Of a stretch of DNA of 64,000 bases, positions 1 through 12,970 are shown one piece after another. The DNA is from Helicoverpa zea. Lineage: Eukaryota > Arthropoda > Insecta > Lepidoptera > Noctuidae. Below the pieces are notes generated by a model, which worked only from the letters and a program-made list of their open reading frames with translations, did no database searches and had not been told where the DNA came from. The translations under genes were made by a program, and so were the position numbers. Location of the stretch: NCBI RefSeq assembly GCF_022581195.2, contig NC_061467.1, positions 3,472,001 to 3,536,000 of the forward strand. Reading direction: 5' to 3'. Each line of letters begins with the position of its first letter. Position 1 is the first letter of the stretch.

Positions 1-1654
1 GAAACATTGCAGACGTCGTCCATTGATAGTTCATGCCACAACATACTGATAACGGAGACGAATTCAGACTTTTCATATGTAGGTACTCCGGCCACCATGC
101 TTGATCTTTTATTACTCTGAGATAATGCTGCTTATACTAAAATTTTAGTTTTCATAGTAGGGTATATCTACAGTTTAATAAATAATCAATCCCTTTCCCT
201 CGGTAAACCTGTCTAACTTATTATTTACTAATATACCAAGAAAAACTTAACTAAATACATTATTGGTTCTAATAAAATATCCAATTAGACATTTTGGGAA
301 GCATGAAAAATAAATGTATTTGAACCATTAGTCGCTACTCCATTATCACATTACTATTTACATCAGTTAGTCTTGTTTGAACAGTACCAGTAAAGTGACA
401 AGGCCATTTTCAGTTTCATTAAAAATGAAATTCGGTTGACCTCGTCCAAGGACAGGCAGTAGGAACCTACTAGTGTTGATAGAGTGGCTATCTACTAACA
501 ATTTGGGATCAACTGGAGCGGCCATTGTTCAACTTTGATTGAGTACGCCGTCACTGAGCTTCCTATAGACAATCCGATTGAAGACTAATTTATTTCAACT
601 AAATACAATAACGTTTCATAAAATGCGACTGGCCTTTCTAGGGTTGTAAAAATCTAATGCTGTTCTCGAATAGGTTGGTATAAAGTTTATTATATAAAAT
701 CAGGGCTATATTTTTTATAGGCGTGGGCAAACTTTATGACGCTCTACGGTGAAAGGGTGAATCCACTGCCATTTATGGAGTTCATTTGGATGTCATTGAG
801 GCTGTTTATATACGTAAAGTGCTATGGTAAGTTGATAAATGACGAACACACAAAAAGAAAGACATAAGTATCAAACTGCTTATAACATTGTATTAATAAC
901 TCTTTTGAATCAAATGCTTTTCAAAGGCTTCATTTTTAGTAAGTTAATCCGATTAAATGCACTGCATAAAAAGGTACATTATTTTGTTGAGACGCTCTGA
1001 ATGTATGATCAATGTACAGCCTCATTAGTTTGACGTTACTTTGGCTTCCAACGTTCATGATTAAAGTAAAAAAGACAAGTTCTTACTCTTACTAAAATTT
1101 TTGATGTAAGAAGAGAAATTGTGAATTCACAAGGAGTCCCAACTCTTTCAAATTAGTTCACAACTACACAAAAAGTTCTGATTTATGATTTGGTAAAAAT
1201 AGAATGTTCTAAAGAAACCGTTTGGATAATTTCAAGATTTGTATTTTGGCATTGTTTATGGGGACTCCTGAAATAGCTTAGCTGTTACCAGAATATTATT
1301 AGCTTGAATATATTTTCTATAACTTCGAAACAAGTTTCGTAAGTGAGCTATTTTTGATTCCTTCAGTGTTTTTAACTTTCGTTTATTGTTCATGGAAGTA
1401 CTTATTGTTTGTTTATTTAAAAATGTTGACTAGTGGATTGGAAATTTTAATATTGTTTAGAGAACACTGGTAGTTTTTCACTGCCCAAACTGAAGAACTT
1501 TTTATACTTCCAATCTTGGTACATGGATTTTTAACCAAGTTTCATTATATAGAGGATGTATACAGAGGAGGCTACTGTATATTTATTTTGTACTCTAGCA
1601 TTATTTCAATATATACTTGTAATTATTTTCACTCTCCATTACAGTTTAAATATT
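1..1654. other. AT-rich intergenic DNA, no gene seen
   Basis: No reading frame of note, no RNA gene and no terminal-repeat pair is visible. The composition is AT-rich and resembles the rest of the non-repeat DNA in the window. I see nothing to annotate beyond that. Confidence 0.6.
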
Positions 1655-1938
1655 ATTAAATTCATAGCTGGGCATTAACTCGTTAATCCGTTAATCGTTA
1701 ATTAACGAAGTTAACATTTTGATTAGCGGATTAACTTTTAAGTTAACTTTAAAAAATGTTAACGGACATGTTAACTTCCGTTAATTATGCAGAAGTCCGT
1801 TAATCGTTAATCCAATGCCTACTATTAATTTACCACACGGCTCCGCGGGACGAGGCGCGAAAAGCAGGTTCAGACAAGTGCCGGGCGCGGCGAGCGCGGC
1901 GCGTGGCAGCGAGTGAAACACCAGATTTCAGACCAGAT

Positions 1939-2061
1939 TTCAACCGAGTCAAAGGCCTTCTCATAGTCCACAAATGCTAGACACAGGGGCTGATTATACT
2001 CCTTGGTCTTCTGTATAATCTGCCGCACTGTGTGGATGTGGTCTATGGTGCCTTCTTCCAA
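1939..2061 (-). pseudogene. LINE reverse-transcriptase fragment captured inside a hAT element
   Basis: About 41 residues read as reverse transcriptase around motif A: GTIDHIHTVRQIIQKTKEY, then a block ending CLAFVDYEKAFDSVE. The F-D-Y-K-A-F-D pattern with the first catalytic Asp is characteristic, and the wording is closest to RTE-clade LINEs (clade is an inference). It starts abruptly and, after DSVE, runs into unrelated residues at a short duplicated word (GAAATCTGG twice, around 1920-1942), consistent with a microhomology junction. It cannot be functional: no second catalytic motif is present and it lies antisense to the hAT coding remnant. Confidence 0.75.
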
Positions 2062-2146
2062 GAGATTGTACGAACACCTTTGACCCCCGATTCAGCTCAA
2101 TTGCTCTTTCAAAGTCAAGAGTAGGTATTGGAGCACCGGATTCCTC

Positions 2147-2332
2147 GGGGAACAGATATTTATAAATCTATTTATTAAATACAATACTGCTATATCCTCA
2201 AGCGCTGCAGTAGAACGTCTGTTTTCCACGGGTAAAGACATTTTAACACCAAAACGAGCCCCGCTTTCAGACGAGAACTTCAACATGTTAATGTTTATGA
2301 AGGGGAATATGCACCTTATGTCCAACGATTAA
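2147..2332 (+). pseudogene. hAT transposase C-terminal dimerisation fragment
   Basis: The plus-strand frame ending at TAA 2330-2332 reads LFIKYNTAISSSAAVERLFS followed by a TGKDIL...PKRAPLSDENFNML stretch. S-S-A-A-V-E-R-L-F-S is the conserved core of the hAT C-terminal dimerisation domain. About 60 residues survive out of a usual 500-700, so this is only the 3' tail of the gene. Its plus orientation and closeness to the right end fit the normal hAT layout. The BED finger and the catalytic DDE part are absent. Confidence 0.8.
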
Positions 2333-2514
2333 ATTACACACGATATAAAAATGCAATTTTACACGTAGTTAACGGATTAACGATTAAATTTAACTTGCGT
2401 TAATTCTTCCGAAATGTAACGCTTTAACGTTTAACGAAGCTAACTTTTTTTGTAGCTGATTAACGATTAACGAAGTTAACAATTTTATTAACGGTGCCCA
2501 GCTATGATTAAATT

Positions 2515-5500
2515 AAACAAATGTTCGACATCTTAATTAGTCTTACTTAGTTGGCTTTACGTGTTCATGTTCGATGAAAGTATACGTTAAATTGGAAAAC
2601 ATACGTGACCTTTGGTCACGCGTGACTGCTTCAATGGTCACCCATGCAAAATTCAAGTTCCTTTGTCACGCGAACACTATAATCCCGAGATTTACTAAGT
2701 TATTGCTGAATTGGATGAGGCATTTGACTCATTTGCGTATTTTTCTATTTGGAATTATCCAAGAAAACTTGCTACGCAAGTATTTTTAAATAGAAAAATG
2801 TGTACCAAGTTTTATTCGATTTCCAACATGGAATGATATATAAATAAAGAATATAGTATTAAGATTTTTTACTACAAAGTAATGGTTTACCAGACGTTAT
2901 TTGCATTTCCGCAAGGCGGCATTTTAGGTCCACCACATTTTTTATAATTAATTCCTTTTATTGATATTTACGCTTAAAGTATCTAGAATAATAACGAGTT
3001 TAACTGGAACACTTGTAACTTATTTATTCTCTTGTAGAAATGACCCTTCACAATAATTTTCGGGCGAAGTTAACTTTAAGTTCAAGTTCGAGCTAAAGCC
3101 ATAAAAGGACTACAACTGGTTTTCATTGAAAACTTATTGATACGAACAAAGTGTGCTATATTGGATGTTATTTATTCATGAATATGTGTTAAATGATTAG
3201 TCTACATTGTAACTGTTGAAAACTGAATGATGTTAAATTACTAATGAATTATTATATATTTAACTAGTGCGGCGGTAACATGGTTTTAATTTAATAGATA
3301 ACTCCAGAATGTATTTAATTTCAAATTATTTATGTACCCTTTAAACTATATTTTCAAACTTAAACTACTTTACTAAATAAAAATACTATATACAAAACTA
3401 TACTATAAGTATACCATAAGAATGTTTCATTTATCATTTTCAAGCTACAATAGCTACTTTTTAATGACCCCATGAAATTACATTTAATCGGTACTTTGTA
3501 CATCGATTTGTTATTTTTATTCAAAAAATATGATTAATCAATTATAGAAAGAGCCATAATATGAACGACCATAGTCAGTCTCGACATAAATGTAATGATT
3601 TAAAATAATAAACGAAGAAATTGCTCCCTTTGGGAACGTAATCCGACCTTCGACGATCGGATAAAAGTTCGTACAGCTACTTCAATAGGTAATTCCGCAA
3701 ACTTTTATAGTCGTCGAAAATAAACTCCCGAACTGTAGGGCTCATTCGATATGTACACTATTTGTAGAACGAAAATAGTCAACTGTAATAGACCGTTTTA
3801 TTGATCTTGTGGCTCTACTTTACAAAGTTATGTTGTTAGCAAGTTGAGAGGTATTTTTATTATAAATCGATGCTAAGTTACGAAAGTTAGTGATTCTTGG
3901 TAGTAAGGATTGAGAATTATGTACAGTTTTGAACTATCAATTGATTTTCCAATGGATTGGAGCTAGATCAATTTTATCAGCTTATTGCTGAACATTTTCT
4001 AAGTGCCATGTGTCTATTTTGGCATTATCATCATCCTCCTGATCTTTTAGCTTCTTAGCTTTCTTCCTAGGAAGTGATTGATAATGTTAAAATTAAAGAC
4101 TGATTTCGATAAATGCTTGGTTAATTTCGACATTAATAAGGCATTTCACATCTATCGTAATCAGGCTGGTTTCTGATATATCTGCCTGACGAGCTCCATC
4201 ATACTTGTTCATATGACAAATCCTTTTTTCAATTTTATATTTAGAAATTAAGTATGTGAATTCTAACTTCTAAATATAAACTTCACCTGAGAAGCCTCAT
4301 CGCCAACTACAGGGATCATCAATTGAAAATTAAACTAGACTTAAAATCCTTCGTAGTTTCATTGTATCCTCAAAGGGCGGTACATAATGCCGTCAGATTT
4401 ATGTTCGGTAAACTTTTGGGCGCTTAATTTATGAAGCCTGTCTATTTTATGCCAGAAATGTGATAGAACAGCTGTTATTTAATATTCTGGGTACTAATCA
4501 ACGTCCTTTTGGTTGAATGCTGTACTAAATAACGAACTTACGAGATCTGATTTTGAAATTCGGTTAGGTTATTCAAATATGCAGAAACTATTTTGAAAAT
4601 TCAAAATAGGTAGACGGTAAGCGCCAATTAACTTTATATTGTTTTAGCCAAAGTCGGCTAAAAAGAAGGAGGTTCTCAATTCGGATGTTTGTATGTGTTT
4701 TATTGTGAAGTTAATAGTTGTCAAAAGCTATGTTTCTTGACAAGATCTGTACTCCTTGCGCATTTGTGCAATGCGCAAGGGGTCAAATGGTTAAGTTCAG
4801 AAATGCAAAATCCATTGGCGGGAACTGAGATTTGTACTGGTATACAGAGTTTTGGATGCTTTGTCCCGTCCTTATCTTGTAACGCTTGATTCAACCCGTT
4901 ACACTCCAATTTATCTAAATCGTAAACTGATGCCTTAAATGAAGTTGAAAAATATGTGACAGAGAATGATAAGAAAACAGCAATAAAGCAACAGTTTCGA
5001 GATAGCAAAGCTCAAGGATTTTAATTAAGTTCTACGTAGCGAGATAAATCTTTTTCACGCTGTATTTGCAACTTAAACGGTTTTCCTCAACCCTCATTTG
5101 AGTGAGGAAGTCAGGAGACGAAACAAAACAATTTGGTGGGAGTATAATTATTATACATGTTAAGTTTTTTTTACTACGATACGGTTTTTTTGCGCGCAGA
5201 ACATTCCGAGCGGTAAAAAAAACTGTCGCGCGTTTTCGAGTGCCATCTTTTGTACCGGCGTTTGTCAATTGTTTAATGTCGTTTGTATATGCCCAACACT
5301 ATGCCATACGAACCGAAGGTTGCCGTGAGAATAAATCCCAGCTTAAAATCCGCTAGTGTGAGAACGATCTGAGGATTTGATATGAGGACATAATTTCAAT
5401 GGGATAAAATGTATTTTTCCCCTGACTATTATGTAGCAGTATGCAGTTTTTGTGTATGAATTATTCAAAAGTATTTCAACATTCATAACAATTTATCTTT

Positions 5501-7055
5501 ATCATATAAAATGCATACGTTTGTGTTAAAAAGTTTATTGTTAAAGAATAATAAAACCGTTTTCAGATACAGTTGTGGTTTCAGCTTAAACCGCTACCGC
5601 TGCCGAAACGGAGGCAAAATACAAATTATACCAACATTAATTAATATTATTTTATTAGTGTAATTAAATATTTAAAAGAAACATCTTTACTTTAAATTCC
5701 ATTATTGAAAGTTTTATCATGCAATTTACGTAAGTCAAATGGTTTGTTCGGCCCGAATTATTTTACGAGTATCATTTCTTTTCCATATGTCAATACCTAT
5801 CATTTATGGATGCAAAAGATATAGCTTAAAACTTTATATAAGTTTTCTGATGATTTATATCAGATAAATTATATAAAGTTAAATGGATCTTTTGAGAATA
5901 ATTTGTTGGTACGTATTACACTGAACCATTATTACGAAGAATCGACACTCATTTGACCGGTTTTTTTCCCTTCGAAACAGTCCTAAAATACGGAAACTGC
6001 AAATCCATATTTAAACGGTAGTGTTCAAATCCACTGAATGCATTTGCGATTCAGGCCGGCAGACGTGACTTTATTGGGCCAAGGTTGAGCCAAATCGTCG
6101 ATATCACTTAGAACTTAGAACCTACTGGGATGTGGCCGCTATTTGTTAATAAGTTTTAAATTAAATGAGGATATATTACTTTGGACGTTTTTCAGTAGGT
6201 ACTTTAAAGGAAAAAAAAAATATAGACAGAAAGGGGAAAAAGCCTGGGATAACTTTATTGTCTGTGGCTGTCAACACCTTTTTTTTATAACATGCGATCG
6301 ATACATAGACAAATGTTCACTATCGAGGTCTGCGATACATCAAAGGTGTGAAGATCAAACCTTTAAATCTGTTTAATTTTATGACATGAAGTTTAATAGC
6401 AACAATTAAACCAAAGTACACATACATACAGATACAGGTTAAAAATAATAAAGTGCATTTATGAGTAGGTATATTCTTTGATGTGTTATATAAATACTAT
6501 ACTTCAATAAAAATATTATACGCTGGCAACACCCAAAGCAAAGCGATGATTATGAAGAGTATCTCAAAGCGGTCATTCGTTATTTACTTTCATACAAAAC
6601 GTCTCCAGAGACAGGTTACCTGTTTACAACGTCGAATATGTATTACGTATTTAAATGTCGGATAAATGCAATATTACCAACAGCTCCCCTGAGCGAACCC
6701 GGGCTATAAACAATGTCTTCGTATTCACTTACTTGAATATTTAGACCCTATTTACCGTACCCGAATAGCCGCGGAGGAATTTTTGCGTAAGAATTTTTTT
6801 ATTTTTCGTGCATAACAACTTAAGGGTTGTTTGTACGTTTTGTCATTTATTTAAAGCAGGTTAAAAGGTTAAGGTTTGTTTTGTAGAAAACACTTTCAAT
6901 TGAGGCATTTAAAAATATTAAGGGAACAGTCAAACGGCAAAGTAACGGGGAATGGAAAACTATCACAAAAGTACTTTTATGCTTTTGCCAGCAGATTCAT
7001 CCGCTTCCGACGGGAATTACATAAAAGCGGCCTGAATATTATTTTGATATATAAG
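2515..7055. other. AT-rich intergenic DNA with one perfect hairpin
   Basis: No gene is supported. Open frames up to about 95 codons occur (for example 4721-5008 minus and 5102-5356 plus), but they lack recognisable domains and overlap one another on opposite strands. The one structured site is a perfect 10-bp stem with a 7-nt loop at 4754-4780 (CCTTGCGCAT / ATGCGCAAGG). Confidence 0.55.
4754..4780. repeat. perfect 10-bp hairpin
   Basis: CCTTGCGCAT (4754-4763) pairs perfectly with ATGCGCAAGG (4771-4780) around a TTGTGCA loop. It is GC-rich for its surroundings. No flanking gene or polymerase terminator context is visible, so a function is not inferred; it may be the core of a decayed MITE. 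Confidence 0.5.
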
Positions 7056-7155
7056 GTAGGTATATTTCTGCCAAGTTTCATCCACCCACCTAGTATTTTT
7101 TGCGTGAAAGAGTAACAAACGTCCATACACACATACAAACTTACGCATTTTTAAT
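7056..7155. repeat. fragment of a lepidopteran dispersed repeat (3' portion)
   Basis: The stretch GCGTGAAAGAGTAACAAAC followed by CATACACACATACAAACTTA resembles the 3' portion of a repeat seen widely in moth genomes. Assignment rests on pattern memory; no internal duplicate in the window confirms it. Confidence 0.35.
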
Positions 7156-8457
7156 AAATGGTGGCCACGACTTTGAAAATGATTTGTAATAAATACATGA
7201 TTATCGAATTGTGTCAGAATTTACGTCATAACTAATGGACACATTAGTTTGTGAAATGTTGTAACCTATTTTTTCTAAGTATAAGGATCGGCTCTCACTT
7301 TCATTGCAAAGTTTTCAATGTATATTATATAAAATAAGGGTTCATCCCTGGATTTCTCGAATAGCAACCGGGGATTACCGGTCCCAAAAAACGTGATATT
7401 AGTACCGGAATTTCTTATACCCGGGTAAGGCTCTGCAATATACCTATTCAATTTATGGACAGATATGTAAGACTTGAACGTTTGGTATAATTTGACAAGA
7501 TCCAAGGTTTATTTTGTAGATACTAAAGGCAGCCGTAGTTATGTGAGCTAATAGACGTCTAGATGACTGTGTAGTCCAACATCTGTTGCAAAATATTAAC
7601 GAAGATGCCATCAAAATAGCTGGATTTTATTGGAGGATCGTTTTAAAATAAGAAACTAGTGAGGATGTTTCTACTGAAAGTCTATAACAGCAATATAAAT
7701 AAAATAATCGAATAAACAATGCTCCAAGATAAGTAATAGGTTTCTCAAATATTATCTCAATTTACCAATAGATTTAAGGCTCGTCTATTGAGACCGTTAT
7801 TCAGCCGAAGTCTACGTCTAGGCGTCTAGTCAATCTTTATTTATTTTAAGAACCAAAGGAGGCTTCATTTAACTGTGGGTTACAATGAAAACCAATTTAG
7901 ATATTTGCGTAAAATATTCCATGTATAGTTTAAGGCTGAAGGGAGTATTGATGGATTTGAAAGATTCTTTTTTATTTTACGTAGCTATGTTTTACTGTTA
8001 TTTATCTTCATTATCAAAATATTTTCTGCCTTCACCTTTTTGTTAATATTAAAACAAGTGTAAGCCCTAGCGAAGCCACCACTGTCATGAGGATATTTTT
8101 TTTCTAAAGTAGCAGTATTTTTCGTGATAGTGTGAGTCGATTTGAGGAATCCAAATTGGGATATTAATAAAAAGAGGTCAAATATCAAACTGAAAAGCTC
8201 GGGGATGATGATGAAATATCAAACTAAAATTCTTGTGACCTGTTAATGTTATAGTTTCTTTTTTAGTCTCCGTGTGAGATAAACAGATTTATAAGTAACT
8301 TGTCCATAATCAGGTTAAGAGATTAGTGGTCAACGACATTATCCTGAGGACACTTACACGAGTTATTTTAAGTAGCTAATGTAACTATAAGAGCGATGAT
8401 AGTAGTAAGTACCTACTCACCGTCAGCATTCTTAATCAGTTTCAGCATAGACTAATA
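7156..8457. other. AT-rich intergenic DNA
   Basis: No supported gene. A region of short C/G-rich words around 7360-7430 (CCGGGGATTACCGG, CCCGGGTAAGG) may be an old repeat fragment, but no ends could be defined. Confidence 0.5.
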
Positions 8458-8596
8458 TATAGTTATCGGCACGGATATTGAGCCCTGACCTTCACCTGCG
8501 CAGAAGCGATTTATTGGTTTATTGCCTTATGTGTACAGTGCGCAAAGCGATCCCCACTCTTCCGCCGAGAGCTCAATATCCGTGCCGATAACTATA
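8458..8596. mobile_element. 139-bp MITE with TATAGTTATCGGC ends
   Basis: The left end TATAGTTATCGGCACGGATA and the right end are perfect inverted repeats over about 26 bp. The outer TATA is consistent with a TA target duplication plus an element starting TAGTT. The interior is GC-richer than the flanks and has no coding capacity. The same outer TATAGTT occurs on the 231-bp MITEs at 49381 and 55132, so the two may be moved by related transposases. Confidence 0.8.
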
Positions 8597-8875
8597 ACAT
8601 TGTGAACTAAGGTTGGTAATAAGAAAAAACAACAAGACAACTCTATGCATAGAATCAGAGTGTAAATTGCAAAGAAATATTATTATTTTTGCAATTGAAA
8701 AACAGCACGTTCACAACAATACGTTTCAATGAATTATTCTTTTCTGTAATCCGATTGAAGGGAGAAAATTATGCGCCTCACGCATTCTACTTATGGAACC
8801 AAGATTTTATTCATTCAACGCTATCAAGTAGCTAGTAATAGTGAATACTGTGAATAGCTATTCACCTACCTGCAA

Positions 8876-9065
8876 ACTGCAGACTAAATAATCGGCCGAC
8901 AGTTGCTCGGCGATAGGATTTCGTTTTTTTATAAAATCGTGATATCGATCAAAGTTTTTAGTCGGTCAGATACCGGCCAAAAACCTGATCGTTGTGCTTA
9001 CTAAAATTCATCTTCATACTGATTATCAAACAAACTATCGGCCGACTAAAAGTTTGTAGTCTGTG
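8876..9065. mobile_element. MITE with TCGGCCGACTAAAAGTTT ends (copy A)
   Basis: The left end, around CTGCAGACTAAATAATCGG, is an imperfect inverted copy of the right end TCGGCCGACTAAAAGTTTGT followed by AGTCTGT. It has no coding capacity. A second, diverged copy lies at about 49250-49675 and is itself split by a 231-bp MITE; the two copies align across CAAAGTTTTTAGT-GGTC and CCTGATCGTT-TGTG. Exact ends and target duplication could not be fixed. Confidence 0.65.
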
Positions 9066-11876
9066 TATCTTAGGTCTTATACGTGTGTATGTATTTTTAT
9101 AAAGAGTACATTAGAGTAGACGATGCTGTTACTGTGCACGACGATGGCGATAAGAGGGAAAATCAGCGTTGGTGTTTTGATTTTCAAATAGGTGCACATT
9201 TTTATCAAGTGCTCTATAAGTTTAGTATAGGTACTTTTTAGGAGAAGTGGTTGGATGAGTAGCTTTTTGGAAGGTATGTATAAAATAATTAAAATTGAAT
9301 GAATTGAGTTTGTGTAGTAAACTGATTATTTGATTAACTATCAAGATGGCCAGCCAAGTTAAAAATTATATCATAATTACACAAGTTTTAATTCATTAGT
9401 TTTACAATCTTTGGGTCTATGCAAACCTTTACTGACAAGCTACGAGATCGCTTTAGACTTTTATATCTCAAAGTTTAACCTTACATACCTTTATCTACAC
9501 AACAAAACCGATTATAAAGCAGAACTTTTCCTTCGAGAAATCGAGTCGATTTCCTTCACTCGTAATGGGTCAAATGAAGGAAACCATTCCATTTCCTTAA
9601 TCGTCCGTAACTAACCTATCGAGCTACCTTTCAATGGTTATGCATAAGTTATTATCTTGAAAGCTAGGAAGACACGTATTGGGCGGTACTTGAGGTAATT
9701 ATTCGCTTTCTTAATGCTATTCTTATCATTCTAACACTCTAATGAAACGTGAAAGTTGGGATGTGTGAATCTTTGTTGCTCTTTCTCGCAAAAACTATTG
9801 AGCGGTTTTTGATGAAACTTTATAATGGGGACAGCGTATACAGCGGAATAATACGTAGGCAATTTTTTTTTCCGGTGGTGGAAAAAACAGAACAAAAAAC
9901 AAACTACTCCTTTATGATATCGCTACCAGACTGTCTAGAATATTCAGAAAATAAAGTTACTCTTTTAATTTAATTTGTCCAACTTCTTTTTAATTTGTTG
10001 GACCAGTAACATTTTCTCCAAGTCCAGTCTGTTCCTTAATTTAGAAGGCTTTATTTTATAAAGGCCCGTTTAAAAATCTAGGCTTCCTTTCGCCTGTTTC
10101 TAGATACAATTTTGGCGAAAACTGTGAGCTTAAAGTTCGGAGGTCAGGCTCAAATGGCATGGTGCCAACTGACCGAAGCTGCCGTTTTGCTTTTTATTTA
10201 CGCTACGAATGCTTCTAGTATTTCAAGTATGGAAAACTATGACTTGCGTATAAAGTAGATTTGTTGTTGTTTTGATTGTTTTCTTCTGAAAGGGTTTTAG
10301 AAGGTCATTCGTCAATTATGAAACACTGTGAAATGATAGTGGCTTGTCAGACTTTTTCACGTGTGCGATCCTACCTACGAGCTATTTAACTGTCAGATCA
10401 GATTGACATATTACTGTTCTAGACTATAGACACGTAGTTCTATATCACACTTTTTTTCAATTTTGTATTTTGGGTCGGCGCTTCGCATTTTTTTCTTCTA
10501 TACCACTTCTCAGATTAACGTTAAGTAGCATTCTTTCGAGCCATACTGTTTTTCAAACATTCCTAACTACATTTCTTTGACTCATTCTTCTATGTTACCC
10601 ATTTACCAGTGTTATCCGTAATCAAACAGCGAATTTAATTATGAACTTTACAGCATTCGAGGTGAGATGCGCTTAGAAGGTTATTCCGCTCAATTATGTA
10701 ACCGCTGGGAAATCTCTTCTGGATCTATTTAATTTGAGGTTCTACCTCTTTTCATGGCATTATCTATTCAATCGATGTTCGGCAATTTGGCTGGGGTGGA
10801 TATTTTTAGTTCAGAATATTGTATCAGTTTATCTCATCGACTTTTTAGAGATGTAATAGCTGGTTGAGTGTTAAAACTTGGACATCTATGTATGCTCAAC
10901 CGTATTTTGATGTATTGTTTATTTACTATAAAAGATAAAGTACATAAATTATTATATTCTAAGACCCACAAACAGTTGTGGTTTGACTTCATAGGATACT
11001 TTTTATGAGGTAAGTATAAGTTTAAGGGCGGGTTTATTTATTTTAATTTTAGTCTACCTAATTGGTTTTCAATATCAAATTCACAGTAGGCGGAATGATC
11101 AAATTTACTTCATCAACATTATAGTGACGCCCAGAATCTCAACGAAGTTAGCAAGTACTTTGGTGATTGCTTTCGGGTAACACTCGACCGTCGCTTTGAG
11201 TCAATCGGACCAAGCCCTTGCGGTTAATGAGAATAGTGGCTTTGTCTGTTCATTTTAGGGTTAGTTCGTGTCTAGGCTAAAGCTTGGTTAAGCATGTTTC
11301 TTTGCTGTCCGTTTGTATAACAACAGTGTTAGTGTTAATTTATTGTATGGCATGTCATATAGAGGTTTTGTATTTATGTAAACTTTATTTGACTAAATCC
11401 CACTCTTTAGAATCATACAGCTTCGTATTCTTCAGCTAGGCGATTTAACCCGTTGTTTGTCAGATAAATACACGAGGTACAATTGATTTTCTATTGATTT
11501 ATAAATAGCGACATAAAACAGGTTAAGTCCCAACTATATTAGGTTTAGGTTAACATCAATCTCAGATATTTAAACGATACGTAAATTGTCAAAAGAGCAG
11601 AATAAAAATAAGATATTGCTAGCACGACGCATTCTAAACAAGTTATTCCATAAATTCATGTTTGTTTGAAAATTCTCAAAAGCCAAATAGCTAAAATAAA
11701 GTCGCTTCGCAAGTAAAAGGGATTCCTTTTAATCTTGCACCAAAGAGTAATGTTTCAAAGAAGAGCGGCCACATTTATTATAAATAACGCAAAAGGACAC
11801 AAGAGGCGTTTTCATTAGCTCGCGTAGTGTGGTGTAACCCACAAGGGGCGGAATTGTCCACGTCACTTTACAAAAA
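9066..11876. other. AT-rich intergenic DNA with one dispersed-repeat fragment
   Basis: No gene is supported. The stretch 9746-9870 looks like a minus-strand 3' fragment of the dispersed CCCGCGG family (AAAACTATTGAGCGGTTTTT followed by GATGAAACTTTATAATGG). The remainder has only chance-length frames. Confidence 0.5.
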
Positions 11877-12165
11877 AAAACCGGCCGAGTGAAAATCAGA
11901 CTCGCGAACGAAAGGTTTTGTACCATTTTCTAAGAAAAGAGCTAAAATCACGTTTGTTGTATGAGAGCCCCCAAGATGATTATAGTTTTAATAATAAGGT
12001 ATTAGTTGTTATGGCATCAACAGAAATATGTAGGTACATCATGGTATATAAGATTCACCCTAGTAACAGACAGACGGACAACGAAGAACGTGGAGTATTT
12101 GTAATAGGGGACCCGTCTAGGCGTCAGCAAAAGGGATTTTATTCCTTGATTACGGAACCCTAAAA
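11877..12165 (+). repeat. dispersed repeat of the CCGGCC...GACTCGC family (copy 1)
   Basis: It begins with a run of A then CCGGCCGAGTGAAAATCAGA, continues through ATCACGTTTGTTGTATGAGA and GCATCAACAGAAATA, and ends ACGGAACCCTAAAA. This order of blocks is a common moth repeat. A second copy at 17009-17455 shares CCGG..GAGGTGCGAGTCGG, CACGTTTTTGTA, GGCAACAGAAATA and GACAGACGATCAGACG. Non-coding; the class (SINE-like or a LINE tail) is not resolved from this sequence. Confidence 0.65.
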
Positions 12166-12970
12166 CCCTTTTTTCATCTGAAACTTTAGCAGCCGGACGC
12201 CCACTGTTCATTTAGTGCCCACAGCTTCTAAATCTCATTTTTCCAAGTTGTAATTCGCTTATGTAAATAAGATATTGTAATAGTCTTGCGCTAGACGTTC
12301 GGGGCTGGAAGCAGGTCACTCGCGTGGGATCGCTGTGGGTGTTGGCAATTTTCGAAGATATTTCTCATTATTTGATAGTGCCCCAGGACTTTCACGGACG
12401 AAAAGGACATCTGAAATGAAGAACTTTATTTTTGATTGTGGTTGAATAACAGCTGCGATATTGAATTTATAAGCTATGGTTGCTGCTTCGTTGCCACAAA
12501 CAGACACGCAGACCGATCGAGGAGAAGGACCGATCGAGAAGTCATAGACATATAGATACATGATCACACTTTTTCTAAGTAATCTGCGTAGGGGGTTCAA
12601 TACACAGTTTCAGTGGAAATAACCAGCTCTAGACGTTTTCTTATAGGTAGGTATGCAACGTGAATTGTTTCTCTTAATCAGTTTTATGAAGTTTATTCAA
12701 AGCCAGTTTCTCAGCATTAAGGACGCGTGTAGGCGTTTATTATGTGGTAATCATGGTCACAGGAAAGTAATAAAATATGCTGTGTATGTAATTTACTGTA
12801 ACAACGCAGTAAAGATGGCTGTTCGATCGATGGCCGAAATTTTAATGATCGGCTGACCTTGGTTGGTGTACATTTTCGATTGATCGTCACCTGTAGAAAC
12901 CTAGTTTACTTTTGTATTCTTATCACGGATAGTCGAAATCTATAGTTCTACCTTTACTGATGTAATGAAG
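12166..12970. other. intergenic DNA, short direct repeat
   Basis: No gene is supported. GACCGATCGAG occurs twice 17 bp apart around 12512-12540. A 94-codon minus frame (12316-12600) overlaps it but shows no recognisable domain. Confidence 0.45.

Larger units (their letters stand above)
1663..2506. mobile_element. hAT-superfamily DNA transposon, short chimeric copy
   Basis: The element is flanked by a perfect 8-bp duplication ATTAAATT (1655-1662 and 2507-2514), the target length typical of hAT. Its ends are a perfect 12-bp inverted repeat, CATAGCTGGGCA and TGCCCAGCTATG. Both subterminal regions (about 1670-1815 and 2365-2495) are packed with GTTAAC/TTAACG/TTAATCG words in both orientations, as expected of transposase-binding arrays. 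The interior has a GC-rich block (about 1840-1915), a LINE reverse-transcriptase fragment on the minus strand and a hAT transposase C-terminal fragment on the plus strand. At 844 bp it is far too short to be autonomous. Confidence 0.9.

Noticed and set aside
4721..5008. 95-codon minus-strand frame as a gene
   Set aside because: It overlaps an opposite-strand frame and a hairpin and shows no recognisable protein features.
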